Positions 24,756-35,094 are shown, counted from the stretch's first letter. The stretch: 64,000 nt of DNA from CAVZXS01 sp963779325 (GCA_963779325.1 CAVZXS010000032.1:75721-139720); one strand, 5' to 3'. A program made the numbers and translations. Notes: generated by a model not told the origin, from the letters alone.

Positions 24756-25815
24756 TTAGTAAATAAACTTTCTGTACACCTCCAAATATTCTTTGGCGTT
24801 TTTATTCCAGTCAAATAAGGCGGCCTGTTTTTTAACAGCTGTCACCCTGTTATCATTGGAGCAGAAGTCATTCATTCCTTTTTCAAAAACACATTGCATA
24901 CTTTCGGGACTGAAATCATTGAAATAATAAGCCGCATCGCCGCCAACTTCGGGCAGGCTGGTATGTGTTGATAAAAAAACGGGTTTACCAAAATACATAG
25001 CTTCAATAACAGGCAATCCAAAACCCTCGCCGACACTGGGAAAAACAAAGGCCTTACAATTTTTGAAATACCAATGCTTCTCATTCTCTGAAACGGTGCC
25101 TATGAGTCTAACTCTTTTTTCTACATTATGACGACGGGCCTCATCCATTACTTTTTTTGCATACAACGTATCATTTATTCCTGCAATAATCAGTTCATGA
25201 TCATTGCCCCTAAGCAAGGGTGGCAGCACATGAAAGTTTTTCCTTGAATGCAATTGTCCTATGCTGAACAGGAATGGTTTGTTCGGCGGATGTCCCGGTT
25301 CGTTTATATTTTGGTATATCGGGAATATTACAACCATTGTGAATAATAGAGAAAGGTTTATTATCTAATTTGAGATGTTGCTTGGATTGTTCGTATGCAA
25401 ACTGCGAAATAAATGTCAGGTAATCGGCCCGGTTGACGCGTTGCTGAATTAATTGCAAGTAATTTTTCCGGCTGCCCGCTTTGTATTCTTCTTCATGCAG
25501 AAAATTAAGATCATGAATGGTGAAAATATTTTTAGTTTTTTTGTTGAATGGCCTGTACCATGATATGGCGGTGGTAATATGCCAGATGTCAAACTTCCCT
25601 GTGCCGAATTGGTAATACTTGTCACGGCTTCGCTGGGGCACATAAAATACTTTTTTACCAAAAAGCCCAAACTGCGTTTTAGGTAAATAAAAATGCAGTT
25701 CCATGTCATCAGGCGGCGAAGAAACTAAATGCCTTCCCAATTGATAACTGAAATGATAAAGGCCGTTAAATTTATTGCCGCCAAGACGGTGCAGATCAAT
25801 CAGAACTTTTCTCAT
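24756..25815 (-). pseudogene. GT4-type glycosyltransferase, one frameshift
   Basis: The N-terminal half starts at the ATG at 25815 (MRKVLIDLHRLGGNKFNGLY) and the C-terminal half continues in another frame from about 25310 to 24756. The GT4 signature is complete in the second half: FLFSIGQLHSRKNFHVLPPL, then LIIAGIND, VFPSVGEGFGLPVIEAM with the conserved E-x7-E. The frames meet at CCAAAATATAAACG near 25320, and total length is 3n+1, so one base is extra. Restored length is about 352 residues. It is probably functional if the break is a sequencing error; the acceptor is unknown. Confidence 0.85.
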
Positions 25816-25960
25816 ATTAAAACAAAAATAACACGCTTCGGACATATTAAACTGACAAAAAGGCCATAAATTCAGAGTGGCAGCTATTTTGAGATAATTG
25901 ACCGCTGCTTATGCCGCATTTCTTATTTTTACAAACTTTTAATTTTTAAATACATCTGCA

Positions 25961-27778
25961 TTGAAAATACTTTTTAAATACCTGCAACCCTTTAAAGGAC
26001 TGGTAGCTTTGATTTTGCTGCTTGCTACAATCAATATCGGGTTCTCTTTATGCGATCCTATCATTTTCGGTAAGCTGATTAATTTGGCCAACTATCATCA
26101 GAATAATAATGAGCTCGGCGAGCCTGATTATTTTTTCGGCAAATTGGTTTGGATAAATAAGCAAAATAAAAGCGAGACCTTATATGGTATTATTTGGTTG
26201 CTTATCGCTTCCATTTCCGTAGCAATGATAAGCCGGATTGCTAAAAATTTCCAGGATTATTTTTTACAGGTCGTTATACAAAAGTTCGGGGCAAGAGTAT
26301 TTACCGATGGTTTGCAACATGCCATGAAGCTGCCCTACCAGCAGTTTGAAGACCAACGCAGCGGTGAAACATTGTCTGTGCTTACCAAAGTAAGAGCCGA
26401 TGTAGAAAAATTTATGATCAGCTTCATCAATATCCTTTTTGGCGTAATTGTAGGTATTGTATTTGTATTTGTGTATGCCGCTCTTTTTATTCATTGGAGT
26501 ATCCCTGTTGCATATCTGGTAGGTATTTTTGTATTAACAATAATAACCAACCTGCTCAGTAAAAAAATTAAAATAATTCAAAAAAATATTGTAAGTCAAA
26601 CTACGGCGTTGGCGGGTTCCACAACGGAGTCGTTACGTAATATTGAGTTGGTAAAAAGCTTAGGACTAACCCAACAGGAAGTAAGCAGGCTCAATAAAAA
26701 TACATATAAGATACTCGGACTGGAATTGACAAAAGTAAAGCGTATACGCAGTATCAGTTTTATACAGGGTACTTTGGTGAATACACTACGGCAGGTAATA
26801 TTATTTATTTTAATGTGGCTTATTTTTCATAACCAAATGGATGGCGGTCAGTTGGTGACTATGCAAATATTTTCGTTTTTTGTATTTGGCCCGTTACAGG
26901 AGATAGGAAACATATTACTTTCTTATCGCGAGGCGGAAGCATCGCTGAATAATTTTCATAACCTGATGGAAAAGGCTCCCGAATCGGAACCCGCCAATCC
27001 TAAATCTTTGGGTAATATTGAAACGCTTTCTTTCAGTAAAGTATCTTTTCAGCATCAAACCGCATCGCACAAAGCAATTGATAAAATAAGTTTTGATGTA
27101 AAAGTCGGAGAAACCATCGCTTTTGTGGGCCCCAGCGGCAGCGGTAAATCCACCCTGATGAAATTGCTGGTGGGCTTATATCGTCCGCAGGAGGGTAATA
27201 TTTTTTATAATAAATTAGATGAAACCGAAATACATTTTGATGACTTGCGAAATCAAATTGGTTTTGTAACCCAAGATACCAATCTCTTCAGCGGCACTAT
27301 AAAAGAGAACCTGCAGTTTGTAAATCCCGCTGCTACCGAAGCGGATTTAAATGATGTACTGGATAAAGCAAGCTGTACTAATTTACTGGAACGTGCCGAA
27401 AAAGGATTGGACACTATGATAGGAGAGGGCGGATTAAAATTAAGCGGGGGCGAAAAACAACGATTGTCCATTGCCCGGGCATTGCTGCGCAAACCGCATT
27501 TATTAATTTTTGATGAAGCTACTTCGGCATTAGATTCATTAACCGAAGAAGAGATTACCAATACCATAAAAGATATTTCATCGGCCAAAGAACAAATAAC
27601 CATTTTAATTGCGCATCGCCTCAGTACCATTATGCACGCCGACAGAATTTACGTACTGGAAAAAGGTGAAGTAGTGGAAACCGGCAGCCATGAAAGTTTA
27701 TTGGCGGAAAAAGGTTTGTACTATGCCATGTGGCGTCAGCAAATTGGCGAACGTAAAACAAAAGTATTGACAGCATAA
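25961..27778 (+). CDS. ABC exporter, fused permease and ATPase
   Basis: 605 residues from a TTG start (MKILFKYLQPFKGLVALILL). The first ~330 residues hold about six membrane helices of an ABC_membrane domain. The ATPase domain follows, with Walker A GPSGSGKSTLMKLL near residue 390, signature LSGGEKQRLSIARALL near 495, Walker B HLLIFDEATSALDS and the H-loop IAHRLST. This is the MsbA/multidrug half-transporter layout that works as a homodimer in the inner membrane. An inserted loop of about 30 residues between helices 1 and 2 (NLANYHQNNNELGEPDYFFG) is unusual. Substrate unknown. Confidence 0.9.
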   Translation: MKILFKYLQPFKGLVALILLLATINIGFSLCDPIIFGKLINLANYHQNNNELGEPDYFFGKLVWINKQNKSETLYGIIWLLIASISVAMISRIAKNFQDYFLQVVIQKFGARVFTDGLQHAMKLPYQQFEDQRSGETLSVLTKVRADVEKFMISFINILFGVIVGIVFVFVYAALFIHWSIPVAYLVGIFVLTIITNLLSKKIKIIQKNIVSQTTALAGSTTESLRNIELVKSLGLTQQEVSRLNKNTYKILGLELTKVKRIRSISFIQGTLVNTLRQVILFILMWLIFHNQMDGGQLVTMQIFSFFVFGPLQEIGNILLSYREAEASLNNFHNLMEKAPESEPANPKSLGNIETLSFSKVSFQHQTASHKAIDKISFDVKVGETIAFVGPSGSGKSTLMKLLVGLYRPQEGNIFYNKLDETEIHFDDLRNQIGFVTQDTNLFSGTIKENLQFVNPAATEADLNDVLDKASCTNLLERAEKGLDTMIGEGGLKLSGGEKQRLSIARALLRKPHLLIFDEATSALDSLTEEEITNTIKDISSAKEQITILIAHRLSTIMHADRIYVLEKGEVVETGSHESLLAEKGLYYAMWRQQIGERKTKVLTA

Positions 27779-27821
27779 TATTTTTTTCAATCCTTATCTA
27801 CTGACTTTCAATTTTATCATC

Positions 27822-28133
27822 ATGGGACTTTTGTCTTTCTTAGGTTTCGGTAATACTAAAATAAAAGATGCTTTAAAAGCAGGCGCCGTTATTATAGATG
27901 TGCGTACGGCGCATGAATATGATCAGGGTCGTATTTCGCAATCTGTAAATATCCCGGTGGATAAAATAGCGGCAAATTTTGAAAGAATAAAAGCGATGAA
28001 AAAACCCGTAGTGCTTTGTTGCGCATCCGGTATGCGAAGCGGTATGGCAGCCGGTACATTACGGAACAAAGGATTAAAAGATGTATACAATGGCGGTAGT
28101 TGGCAGCGTGTTTTGCGACTGCTTAACAACTGA
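27822..28133 (+). CDS. Single-domain rhodanese-like sulfurtransferase
   Basis: 103 residues, one rhodanese domain: VIIDVRTAHEYDQGRISQSV near the start and the active-site loop with C67 and R72 in LCCASGMRSG. A short hydrophobic N-terminus (MGLLSFLGFG) precedes it. It would carry a persulfide on Cys67 (the adjacent Cys66 is unusual). It lies 43 bp after the ABC exporter on the same strand and may be co-transcribed. Confidence 0.85.
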   Translation: MGLLSFLGFGNTKIKDALKAGAVIIDVRTAHEYDQGRISQSVNIPVDKIAANFERIKAMKKPVVLCCASGMRSGMAAGTLRNKGLKDVYNGGSWQRVLRLLNN

Positions 28134-28180
28134 GATGGGTTTCTTAAAACTTAAATTGTTTCAGAGGATTTTCCGAAGTA

Positions 28181-28651
28181 TTATAAATCCACTTTTACTT
28201 TTACGGATTTGGTGGTTACATTAAAGCCATGATCTTCCCATTCGGCCGTTACGGTATAATTGCCGGTAGTGCTTACTGATGTTTGATGAGTAAGACTAAA
28301 ATCGTATAAAGGCAGGCCGTGTAATTCGTATTCCTGTTCTTTTACAATAGTCCCGTTGGCATCATTTACAATTTTTAATTTACCGCGGTAAATACTCGTG
28401 TCGGTTACTTTGCCTGCAATTTCAATTACATCGCCGTTTTTAAAAACTTGATTGGGTGTTGGTTTCGCAATAGTAACTACCGGGAAAACAGTATCCTTGA
28501 AGTTAATAACATGCGGGTCGTCCGGTTTAGCTGTGCCTGATCCGGCTTTTGTACAGGAAAAAATAGCAGTAGCAAAAAGAACAAATAATAATATCGGTGT
28601 TTGTAATTTCACAAAAAAACTTTTTTTATTCTTATCGTGTAATTTAATCAT
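28181..28651 (-). CDS. Lipoprotein, DUF4625-like
   Basis: 156 residues. Hydrophobic signal with a lipobox ending at the cysteine in FATAIFSC, so it is probably anchored in the outer membrane. The mature part has a beta-sandwich-like pattern (DTVFPVVTIAKPTPNQVFKN, GDVIEIAGKVTDTSIYRGKL), similar to DUF4625 proteins of Bacteroidota. It follows the TonB receptor on the same strand with a terminator in between. In this phylum such lipoproteins often accompany receptors for metals or peptides; the role here is not known. Confidence 0.65.
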   Translation of the reverse strand: MIKLHDKNKKSFFVKLQTPILLFVLFATAIFSCTKAGSGTAKPDDPHVINFKDTVFPVVTIAKPTPNQVFKNGDVIEIAGKVTDTSIYRGKLKIVNDANGTIVKEQEYELHGLPLYDFSLTHQTSVSTTGNYTVTAEWEDHGFNVTTKSVKVKVDL

Positions 28652-28681
28652 AAGGTTGGCTGTTACCGAATTCTTTTTACT

Positions 28682-28713
28682 GCAAAAGAAAGCCCCGTCA
28701 TTCGAACAGGGCT
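28682..28713 (-). terminator. Rho-independent terminator after the TonB receptor gene
   Basis: On the minus strand AGCCCTGT pairs with GACGGGGCT (one wobble and a TCGAAT-type loop), followed by TTTCTTTT. It lies 25 bp past the receptor stop and before the DUF4625-like gene. Confidence 0.6.
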
Positions 28714-28737
28714 GCCTGTTTTAACCACACACAACTG

Positions 28738-31185
28738 CTATTGCTGAAAATAAAAACTAAAGGGTATATTGAGTTTAATGGAAAAATTTCTGCCGGCATT
28801 AAATACACCGCTTCTGCCGGTTACCAAATTATCGGCTGTATATTTTAGCCTGCTCAAATGACTTTGATAAGCTGCATCGGTAAGATTGAGTGCGCCAAAG
28901 TGTATACTCAGGATTGTTTTGTTTTTTGAAGTAATGTCTGCTCCTATTCCGGCGTTAAATAAAGTGTAGCCGTTTGTTTTAGTTTCTGTATCGTAGGCAA
29001 TAAAAGGTTTGTTCTGATCAAAGTTTTTATCCATCTCCAGTTTGATGTATACATTTCGCAGGGATTTACCGGCTTTTAAAAAATTAGCTCTTATATCACT
29101 CACCCAGCGGGGAGCCGGAATTAGCGGCAAATTATTTGTGCCGTCTACGGCATCATTAAATCTTCCCCGTACAAAAGAAAAACTATTTTCGAAATGCAGC
29201 CAATCCAGCGGATGGGGGTGAATATCAAAAACGGCTTCCACTCCCGTTAGTCTTGCATTGTTTTGATCAAAACGAAATGTAGTTATATCGTCGCCGTTTA
29301 CATTCAGTATAGAGTCGCCTCCAAAAAAAGATGCTAATTTACGATAGTAAACAAAATTATTAATGTTGTTGGCAAATGAATTGAAAGCAAAACTGAAATG
29401 TTCATAGTTTAATTCAATACCTGCATCTAATTGCAGGCTGCTTTCCGATTTTAAATTTTGCTCGCCGTACTCATACCGGTTGGTTCCTTCATGCGTACCG
29501 TTGCTTGCCAGCTCGGCCATATTGGGTGCCCTGAAACCGCGAGCTGCATTTGCTTTAAGGGTAATGAATTTATTGGCTTCATAACTTGCGCCTATGCTTC
29601 CGCTGAAGTTGGAAAATGATTTTGTGAACGCAGGAAATTTTACCGATGGGCCATCCATTAATTGTTTTGAATTGATTTGCCTGTTATCGAAACGACCGCC
29701 GCCGCTTAGCGTAAGTTTTTCTACGGAGCGTTGCGTATACACAAAACCGCCTATATCAAATAAATTATAATCGGGAATAATAGCTTCTTCCCCTTTGTTT
29801 TTATTGGTTTGATAAATACCGTTAACGCCAAATGTGGTTCTCCAATCTTTTATTTCCGGCAATTGCCATTGAATATTGTAGCTCATCGTTTTCAAATCAA
29901 AGGATAATTCTTTTTCACCGGCATCTTCGGGGTTACCAAATTCGTTGCGTATGTTATTCTGAAAACCGATAGTCACTTTCAATTTGCTGCGGTTAATGGC
30001 AAAGCTGTTATCGCTTGCAATTTTCCTGTGCAGTACTTGTTGCTTCGGAATAAATAAATCATTCGACTTTAAATCATTATCCGCAGCCGTTCTTTCCAAT
30101 GGTGTGCCGGCAAATAAAATAAACTTACCGGTGGCGTCTTCCCTGTCACCTTCTATCAAACCTACGTTTTGTTTAAAACTGCTGAAAATTAAATGACTGT
30201 AGCCCCAGCTTTTATTTATACCTGCATAGCCGCCAAAATTTTTCTCGTCAAAACCTGAATTCAATACACGACCGTCATACTTATTCGTATAACTGCCCGC
30301 ATTTTTGTAAGTACCGTACAGGTTCCAGTTGATGCCTTTTTTATTGGAGCCAATATTACCATTGAAACCTGCAAGTTTATTGTTGGTTTGATATTCAGCT
30401 AAAAAATTTGCTTTTGTTGTTCCTTCAGCCACCGGTACATTGGTAATTAAATTTATCACTCCCGCCAATGCATCGCTGCCGTACATAAGCGATGCGGCGC
30501 CTTTTAATATTTCTGCTTTGCTTACACTCAATTCATCTATTTCAATTCCATGTTCATCGCCCCATTGTTGTCCTTCCTGCCGTACTCCGTCGTTTATTAC
30601 TACCACCCGGTTGTAACCCAACCCTCTTATGATTGGTTTTGATATACCGGCGCCGGTAGTTAATTGTGATATGCCGGGCTTTCGCGAAAGTGCGTCAATG
30701 ATATTTGCGGACGGAGTTTGCAATAATTCAATCCGGCGAACAATACTAACCGGTACCGGAGTTTTTCGTATGCTGGTAGCAGAGGAAACACCTGTAACGG
30801 TAACACCCCGGTTTTCTGTAACGGCCGGTTGCAGCGTAAAATTCTTCTCTGTATCTGCTTCTAAATCTATGTGTTCTACTATAGTATTATACCCGATAAA
30901 TGATACTTCAACTAAATGATGACCTGAGGGAACATTGGTCAACTTAAATTTACCTTCAGCATCAGCAATAGCGCCAATCTTAGCATCGCTTAAATAAACG
31001 GATGCTCCCGACAATGGTACTTGTGTTCCTGCATCAGTAACTGTTCCAAAAAAAATAACTTTTACCGCTACAGCTCTTTTCAACTTTACAGTATGGATTT
31101 CTTCACGCGAACCTGCATTATTTACTTGAGCATGCAAGCAAAAATTTGCCGGGATAATAGCAACACTTAAAAGCAATCTTTTCAT
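28738..31185 (-). CDS. TonB-dependent outer-membrane receptor
   Basis: 815 residues. Signal peptide (MKRLLLSVAIIPANFCLHAQ), then a carboxypeptidase-regulatory-like domain around residues 45-125 (GTVTDAGTQVPLSGASVYLS, VEVSFIGYN), then a plug around residues 140-260 (RKTPVPVSIVRRIELLQTPS, PIIRGLGYNRVVVINDGVRQ) and a 22-strand barrel (YEANKFITLKANAARGFRAP). The plug sequence with EIDELSVSKAEILKGAASLM resembles receptors for metals or chelates (ZnuD/FecA-like), not SusC. The ligand is unknown. Upstream to radC there is 235 bp with no other gene. Confidence 0.92.
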   Translation of the reverse strand: MKRLLLSVAIIPANFCLHAQVNNAGSREEIHTVKLKRAVAVKVIFFGTVTDAGTQVPLSGASVYLSDAKIGAIADAEGKFKLTNVPSGHHLVEVSFIGYNTIVEHIDLEADTEKNFTLQPAVTENRGVTVTGVSSATSIRKTPVPVSIVRRIELLQTPSANIIDALSRKPGISQLTTGAGISKPIIRGLGYNRVVVINDGVRQEGQQWGDEHGIEIDELSVSKAEILKGAASLMYGSDALAGVINLITNVPVAEGTTKANFLAEYQTNNKLAGFNGNIGSNKKGINWNLYGTYKNAGSYTNKYDGRVLNSGFDEKNFGGYAGINKSWGYSHLIFSSFKQNVGLIEGDREDATGKFILFAGTPLERTAADNDLKSNDLFIPKQQVLHRKIASDNSFAINRSKLKVTIGFQNNIRNEFGNPEDAGEKELSFDLKTMSYNIQWQLPEIKDWRTTFGVNGIYQTNKNKGEEAIIPDYNLFDIGGFVYTQRSVEKLTLSGGGRFDNRQINSKQLMDGPSVKFPAFTKSFSNFSGSIGASYEANKFITLKANAARGFRAPNMAELASNGTHEGTNRYEYGEQNLKSESSLQLDAGIELNYEHFSFAFNSFANNINNFVYYRKLASFFGGDSILNVNGDDITTFRFDQNNARLTGVEAVFDIHPHPLDWLHFENSFSFVRGRFNDAVDGTNNLPLIPAPRWVSDIRANFLKAGKSLRNVYIKLEMDKNFDQNKPFIAYDTETKTNGYTLFNAGIGADITSKNKTILSIHFGALNLTDAAYQSHLSRLKYTADNLVTGRSGVFNAGRNFSIKLNIPFSFYFQQ

Positions 31186-31420
31186 ATTCGTTATTTGAAA
31201 CTAAGTTGCAAATATAAAATCCATTATTTTACTTTCAAAAAAAATGATTGCAACAAAAAATGCAACATTTTAAGTGTGGCTTTCAATGCTTGTCGAATAA
31301 ATTATTTTCACTATTCCTTCCGGCTAATCATTAAATTAGCAGTATGCAAAACATGAACTACCGCAAATTTTCTTTTTTTATAATTGTTTTGGGTACTATC
31401 ACAGCCGAACGAATATCAGA

Positions 31421-32113
31421 CTAAAGTAATCCCTCATCAGCAAAACTGTAATAACCCGCTTCGCTTACTATTATGTGATCCATCACCGTTATATCGAGGA
31501 ATTTTGCAGCCTCCTTTATTTTTTGAGTAAGTTCCTCGTCAGCGCGGCTTGGTTTCAGGCTGCCGCTTGGGTGATTATGGCAAAGAATAATATTAACCGC
31601 ATTTTCCGCCAATGCCTTTTTTAAAATAATCCTCGGATCGGCTACGGTGCCGGTGATACCGCCTTCACTTATTATTTCAAAATGATTTACTTTATTGGCT
31701 TGGTTAAGAAATAATACTGCGAATACCTCGTGTTGGTAATCTTTTAATATGGTTTGCAGGTAACGGGCTATATCTCCGCTTTGTCTCAACACTGCTTTGT
31801 TTAATACTGCGGCGCCTTGTCTTCTGCGGCCCAGTTCCAGCGCCGCCGCTATGGTAATGGCTTTGGCTTCTCCAATACCTTTTATTTTCATCAAGTCCTT
31901 CAAACTCAATTTGCCAAGCTCCACCAAGTTATCCTTACCCAGTTTCAGCACATCTTTGGCCAGCTCCACAGCGCTTTTTTCCTTGGATCCGTTATTGATC
32001 AGTATAGCCAATAGCTCCGAATCGCTTAGTGTCTCGGCTCCTTTGGTTAGTAGTTTTTCGCGGGGTCTGTCGTCTTTTGCCCAGTGCTTAATTGAGTATT
32101 TGTGCGTTTGCAT
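31421..32113 (-). CDS. radC: RadC-family JAB/MPN domain protein
   Basis: 230 residues, full length for the UPF0758/RadC family. An N-terminal helix-hairpin-helix part (LMKIKGIGEAKAITIAAALE) precedes the JAMM-type metal site with H179, H181 and D192 in CHNHPSGSLKPSRADEEL. The name reflects an old DNA repair claim; the true role is not settled. A possible Bacteroidota -7 box (TACTTTTG on the minus strand, 32182-32189) lies about 70 bp upstream. Confidence 0.93.
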   Translation of the reverse strand: MQTHKYSIKHWAKDDRPREKLLTKGAETLSDSELLAILINNGSKEKSAVELAKDVLKLGKDNLVELGKLSLKDLMKIKGIGEAKAITIAAALELGRRRQGAAVLNKAVLRQSGDIARYLQTILKDYQHEVFAVLFLNQANKVNHFEIISEGGITGTVADPRIILKKALAENAVNIILCHNHPSGSLKPSRADEELTQKIKEAAKFLDITVMDHIIVSEAGYYSFADEGLL

Positions 32114-32233
32114 ATATCAAGTATACTTAATATTTTTGTATCTCACAGATGAATTATTAATTCACTGTGACATAAATGCCTCAAAAGTATTTATGAGAGT
32201 TAAACCCTTTGAAAACATTTAAAACTAAAATCC

Positions 32234-32443
32234 ATGTCAAAAAAAACCATCTCTGCGTCAGGTGCCTTGCATCCCATTCTTTTTTTCTCAATCGTTTATG
32301 TTGTTGTTCTGTTTCTTTCTGTTATTATCTGTTCATCTCTTTTTTATAGTTGTAATTCAAGCAAGGCTTCATTTACAGAGGTAAAGCAGGAGCAGCCGGT
32401 TGAACAGCCTACTTATGTTTCAAGTGTAGCGTCCGTACGCTAA
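32234..32443 (+). CDS. Small single-helix membrane or lipoprotein, unknown
   Basis: 69 residues: polar start MSKKTISASG, one hydrophobic helix (LFFSIVYVVVLFLSVIICSS) and LFYSCNSSKASF, where the cysteine could be a lipobox. The tail is Glu/Gln/Val/Ser-rich. It lies between radC (divergent) and prs. No family recognised; size and lack of homology knowledge keep confidence low. Confidence 0.35.
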   Translation: MSKKTISASGALHPILFFSIVYVVVLFLSVIICSSLFYSCNSSKASFTEVKQEQPVEQPTYVSSVASVR

Positions 32444-32527
32444 CTCGTAATACTAACCCATTATTTTTGCACAGCCTCTAAATGAATGGCGGTGAAGTAA
32501 TATCTTCGCCGCACATTTTTTTAAGCC

Positions 32528-33478
32528 ATGCAATCCACAGCTAAAATTTTCTCCGGTACGGGATCTCAGCAATTAGCCACTCAAATTTGTAAGAAATACG
32601 GCATTAAGTTAGGCAGTGTCAATATTCAAAAATTCAGCGATGGTGAAATCAGCACCATCTACAATGAAAGTGTAAGAGGCGATTATGTATTCCTTATTCA
32701 AAGCACTTTTGCCCCCACCGATAATTTAATGGAACTGCTGCTGATGATTGATGCGGCCCGTCGTGCATCCGCCGAAAAAATTATAGCTGTAATGCCTTAT
32801 TTTGGATATGCACGTCAGGACAGAAAAGACAGACCCCGCGTAGCCATAGGAAGCAAGCTGGTAGCCAATATGCTGGTAGCGGCCGGCGCCGACAGAATCA
32901 TTACCATGGACTTGCATGCACCCCAAATTCAAGGGTATTTTGATATACCTGTTGACCATTTGGACAGCTCCGCAGTTTTTATCCCGTACATTGAAAATCT
33001 TGCACTCAAAAACCTTACCTTTGCCGCCCCCGATGTGGGAGCAACCAACCGCATAAGGGAAATAGCCAGTTATTTTGAAGCCGAAATGGTGATTTGTGAT
33101 AAGCACCGTAAACGTGCCAATGAAATTGCCAGCATGGTGGTAATAGGCGATGTGACCGACAGGGATGTGGTAATAATTGACGACATCTGCGATACCGGCG
33201 GTACACTGGCAAAAAGTGCAGCTCTTTTAAAAGAAAAAGGTGCCAGGAGTGTAAGGGCATTAATTACGCATCCTGTACTCAGCGGAAAAGCATACGAGAA
33301 TATTGAAAACAGTGTGTTGGAAGAATTGGTAGTATGCGATACCATTCCGATGAAACAGGAGTCGAAAAAGATCAAGGTAATATCAGTATCTGAATTATTT
33401 GCATATGCCATTCGTAATGCATTTGAAAATAAAAGTATCACCAGCCTTTTCATACACTCCCAGCGAAGAGATAAGTAA
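32528..33478 (+). CDS. prs: Ribose-phosphate pyrophosphokinase
   Basis: 316 residues, full length. It makes PRPP from ribose 5-phosphate and ATP for purine, pyrimidine, histidine and NAD synthesis. Visible: the N-terminal IFSGTGSQQLATQI, the catalytic flexible-loop region MPYFGYARQDRKDRPR, ITMDLHAPQIQGYFDIP, and the PRPP-binding loop VVIIDDICDTGGTLAKSA. The L25 gene follows 141 bp downstream, a common pairing in this phylum, with pth after that. Confidence 0.97.
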   Translation: MQSTAKIFSGTGSQQLATQICKKYGIKLGSVNIQKFSDGEISTIYNESVRGDYVFLIQSTFAPTDNLMELLLMIDAARRASAEKIIAVMPYFGYARQDRKDRPRVAIGSKLVANMLVAAGADRIITMDLHAPQIQGYFDIPVDHLDSSAVFIPYIENLALKNLTFAAPDVGATNRIREIASYFEAEMVICDKHRKRANEIASMVVIGDVTDRDVVIIDDICDTGGTLAKSAALLKEKGARSVRALITHPVLSGKAYENIENSVLEELVVCDTIPMKQESKKIKVISVSELFAYAIRNAFENKSITSLFIHSQRRDK

Positions 33479-33619
33479 GGCCACAAAGCCAAATAAGTAA
33501 AGACACAAAGTCAAATATTTCATATCTGTCAAACGGTCGTTTGACCATTATGACTTCTTGACCAATTTGACTGCTGTGACTTACTAACTAATGAGTAAAT
33601 TTTTAAACAACATACAACA

Positions 33620-34284
33620 ATGAAAACAATTACAATCGAAGGTCACTTGAGGACCGAACTTGGCAAAACAGCCACCCGCCAACTTCGCTCTCAGGACAAT
33701 GTGCCGGGTGTAATTTACGGGGGTGCTGAAGAAGTTAGCTTTCATGCTGCTTCTAAGGCTTTCAAGCCGTTGGTTTACACACCAAGCTTTCAGCTGGCTG
33801 ATGTCAGCATAGGCGGCAAAACTTACAAATGCATTTTAAAGGATTTGCAATTTGATAAGCTAACTGATAAGCTCATCCACGTGGATTTGCTGGAATTGGT
33901 AGAGGATAGAAAAGTGATAGCGAACATTCCGCTGAAATTTGTTGGTGCTGCTGCCGGTGTAAAAGCAGGCGGTAAAATGGTTACCAAAATGAATTCGCTT
34001 AAAGTGAAGACATTGCCCAAATACCTGAAAGAGCAAATAGAAGTAAATGTAGACAACCTGGAATTGAACCAGAACATCAGGGTAGAAGATGTAAAGGAAC
34101 CCAACTACGAGATTTTGAACTCTCCGCGTATTCCTATTGCATCGGTAGTATTAACCCGCCAGTTGAAGCAAGAAGAAGCTGCGGGTGGTGATAAAGCTGC
34201 TGACCTGCTGCGGCCGCCGCACCGGCTAAGGCCGCCGCACCCGCCAAGGCTGCTGCGCCTGCAAAAGCGGCCGACAAAAAATAA
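33620..34284 (+). pseudogene. rplY: Ribosomal protein L25 (CTC form), frameshift in the C-terminal tail
   Basis: The N-terminal L25 domain (TIEGHLRTELGKTATRQLRS, VPGVIYGG) and the CTC domain (LKVKTLPKYLKEQIEVNVDN) are intact up to about residue 195. One base is then missing near 34195-34210: the observed frame runs on to 34384 through arginine/proline-rich nonsense and across a terminator. The adjacent frame instead encodes an Ala-Pro-Lys tail of repeating AAAPAKA ending in ADKK at 34284, just before that terminator. Such Ala/Lys tails are normal for Bacteroidota L25. It binds 5S rRNA in the large subunit. Confidence 0.9.
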
Positions 34285-34301
34285 TTATTTTATTTTTTAT
34301 A

Positions 34302-34336
34302 AAAAGACCCTTGCCCTCGCAGGGGTCTTTTATTTT
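34302..34336 (+). terminator. Rho-independent terminator after rplY
   Basis: AAAGACCC-TTGC pairs with GCAG-GGGTCTTT around a CCTC loop, followed by TTATTTTA. It follows the restored L25 stop by 18 bp, supporting that stop as the true end. Confidence 0.8.
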
Positions 34337-34380
34337 AGCATAACACTGCGATTGTGCGGTCATTCTTTATTTTTACAACC

Positions 34381-34950
34381 ATGAAATATTTAATAGCAGG
34401 TTTGGGCAATGTCGGCGACGAATATGCGCATACAAGACATAATATAGGTTTTGATGTAGTGAATGCTTTTGCGATAAAACATGGGGCTGCATTCCGTGCG
34501 GACAGGCTTGCTTATGTGGCCGATGTAAAATGGAAGGGTAAAAACTTTGTATGCATTTGCCCGGTTACTTTTATGAACCTGAGCGGCAAGGCAGTAAAAT
34601 ATTGGATGGATAAAGAAAAAATAGCTTTAGAGCATGTATTGGTAATTGTAGACGAGCTTGCTTTGCCGTTGGAAAAACTGCGGTTGAAACCGGGTGGCAG
34701 CAGTGCAGGTCATAACGGATTAAAAAGCGTTGAAGAGTTGTTGGGGACGACAGAATACGCCAGGTTACGATTTGGTATCGGCAATAACTATCCTAAGGGG
34801 CGGCAGGCCGATTTTGTGTTAAGTAAATGGACAAAAGAGGAAGAACCGCTGGTAAAATTGAAAATTGACAAATGTTTGGAAGTGATTGAGAACTTTGCTT
34901 CTGCTGGAATTGCGTTTGCCATGAACGAAATAAATAATAAAAGCTTTTGA
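34381..34950 (+). CDS. pth: Peptidyl-tRNA hydrolase
   Basis: 189 residues from the ATG at 34381 (MKYLIAGLGNVGDEYAHTRH). It frees tRNA from peptidyl-tRNAs dropped by stalled ribosomes. N10 and catalytic H20 are in GLGNVGDEYAHTRHNIGF; VTFMNLSGKAV, IVDELALPLEKLRLKPGGS and GHNGLKSVEE follow as usual. The DELALP segment replaces the more common DDLDLP. Length is standard. Confidence 0.96.
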   Translation: MKYLIAGLGNVGDEYAHTRHNIGFDVVNAFAIKHGAAFRADRLAYVADVKWKGKNFVCICPVTFMNLSGKAVKYWMDKEKIALEHVLVIVDELALPLEKLRLKPGGSSAGHNGLKSVEELLGTTEYARLRFGIGNNYPKGRQADFVLSKWTKEEEPLVKLKIDKCLEVIENFASAGIAFAMNEINNKSF

Positions 34951-35094
34951 TTATGATATTTCGAATCGTTTCCCTATTTTAGCAGTCCGACAAAAGTTTT
35001 CCCAAAGTCCACATTTTTATGAAATTCCGGAATATATAGGATGAACAAAACAACCATTTGTATCCGTTGTATTTACTAAAACACTACTAAGTTT

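Noticed and set aside
33479..33619. Autoregulatory leader of rplY (palindrome TCAAACGGTCGTTTGA)
   Set aside because: One short palindrome in a simple-sequence leader (many GTCAAA words) is not enough to support an operator or ribosomal-protein leader.
33620..34384. L25 as a 254-residue protein in the observed frame
   Set aside because: The last ~55 residues run through a terminator and are Arg/Pro nonsense, while the neighbouring frame gives the expected Ala-Pro-Lys tail and a stop before the terminator.
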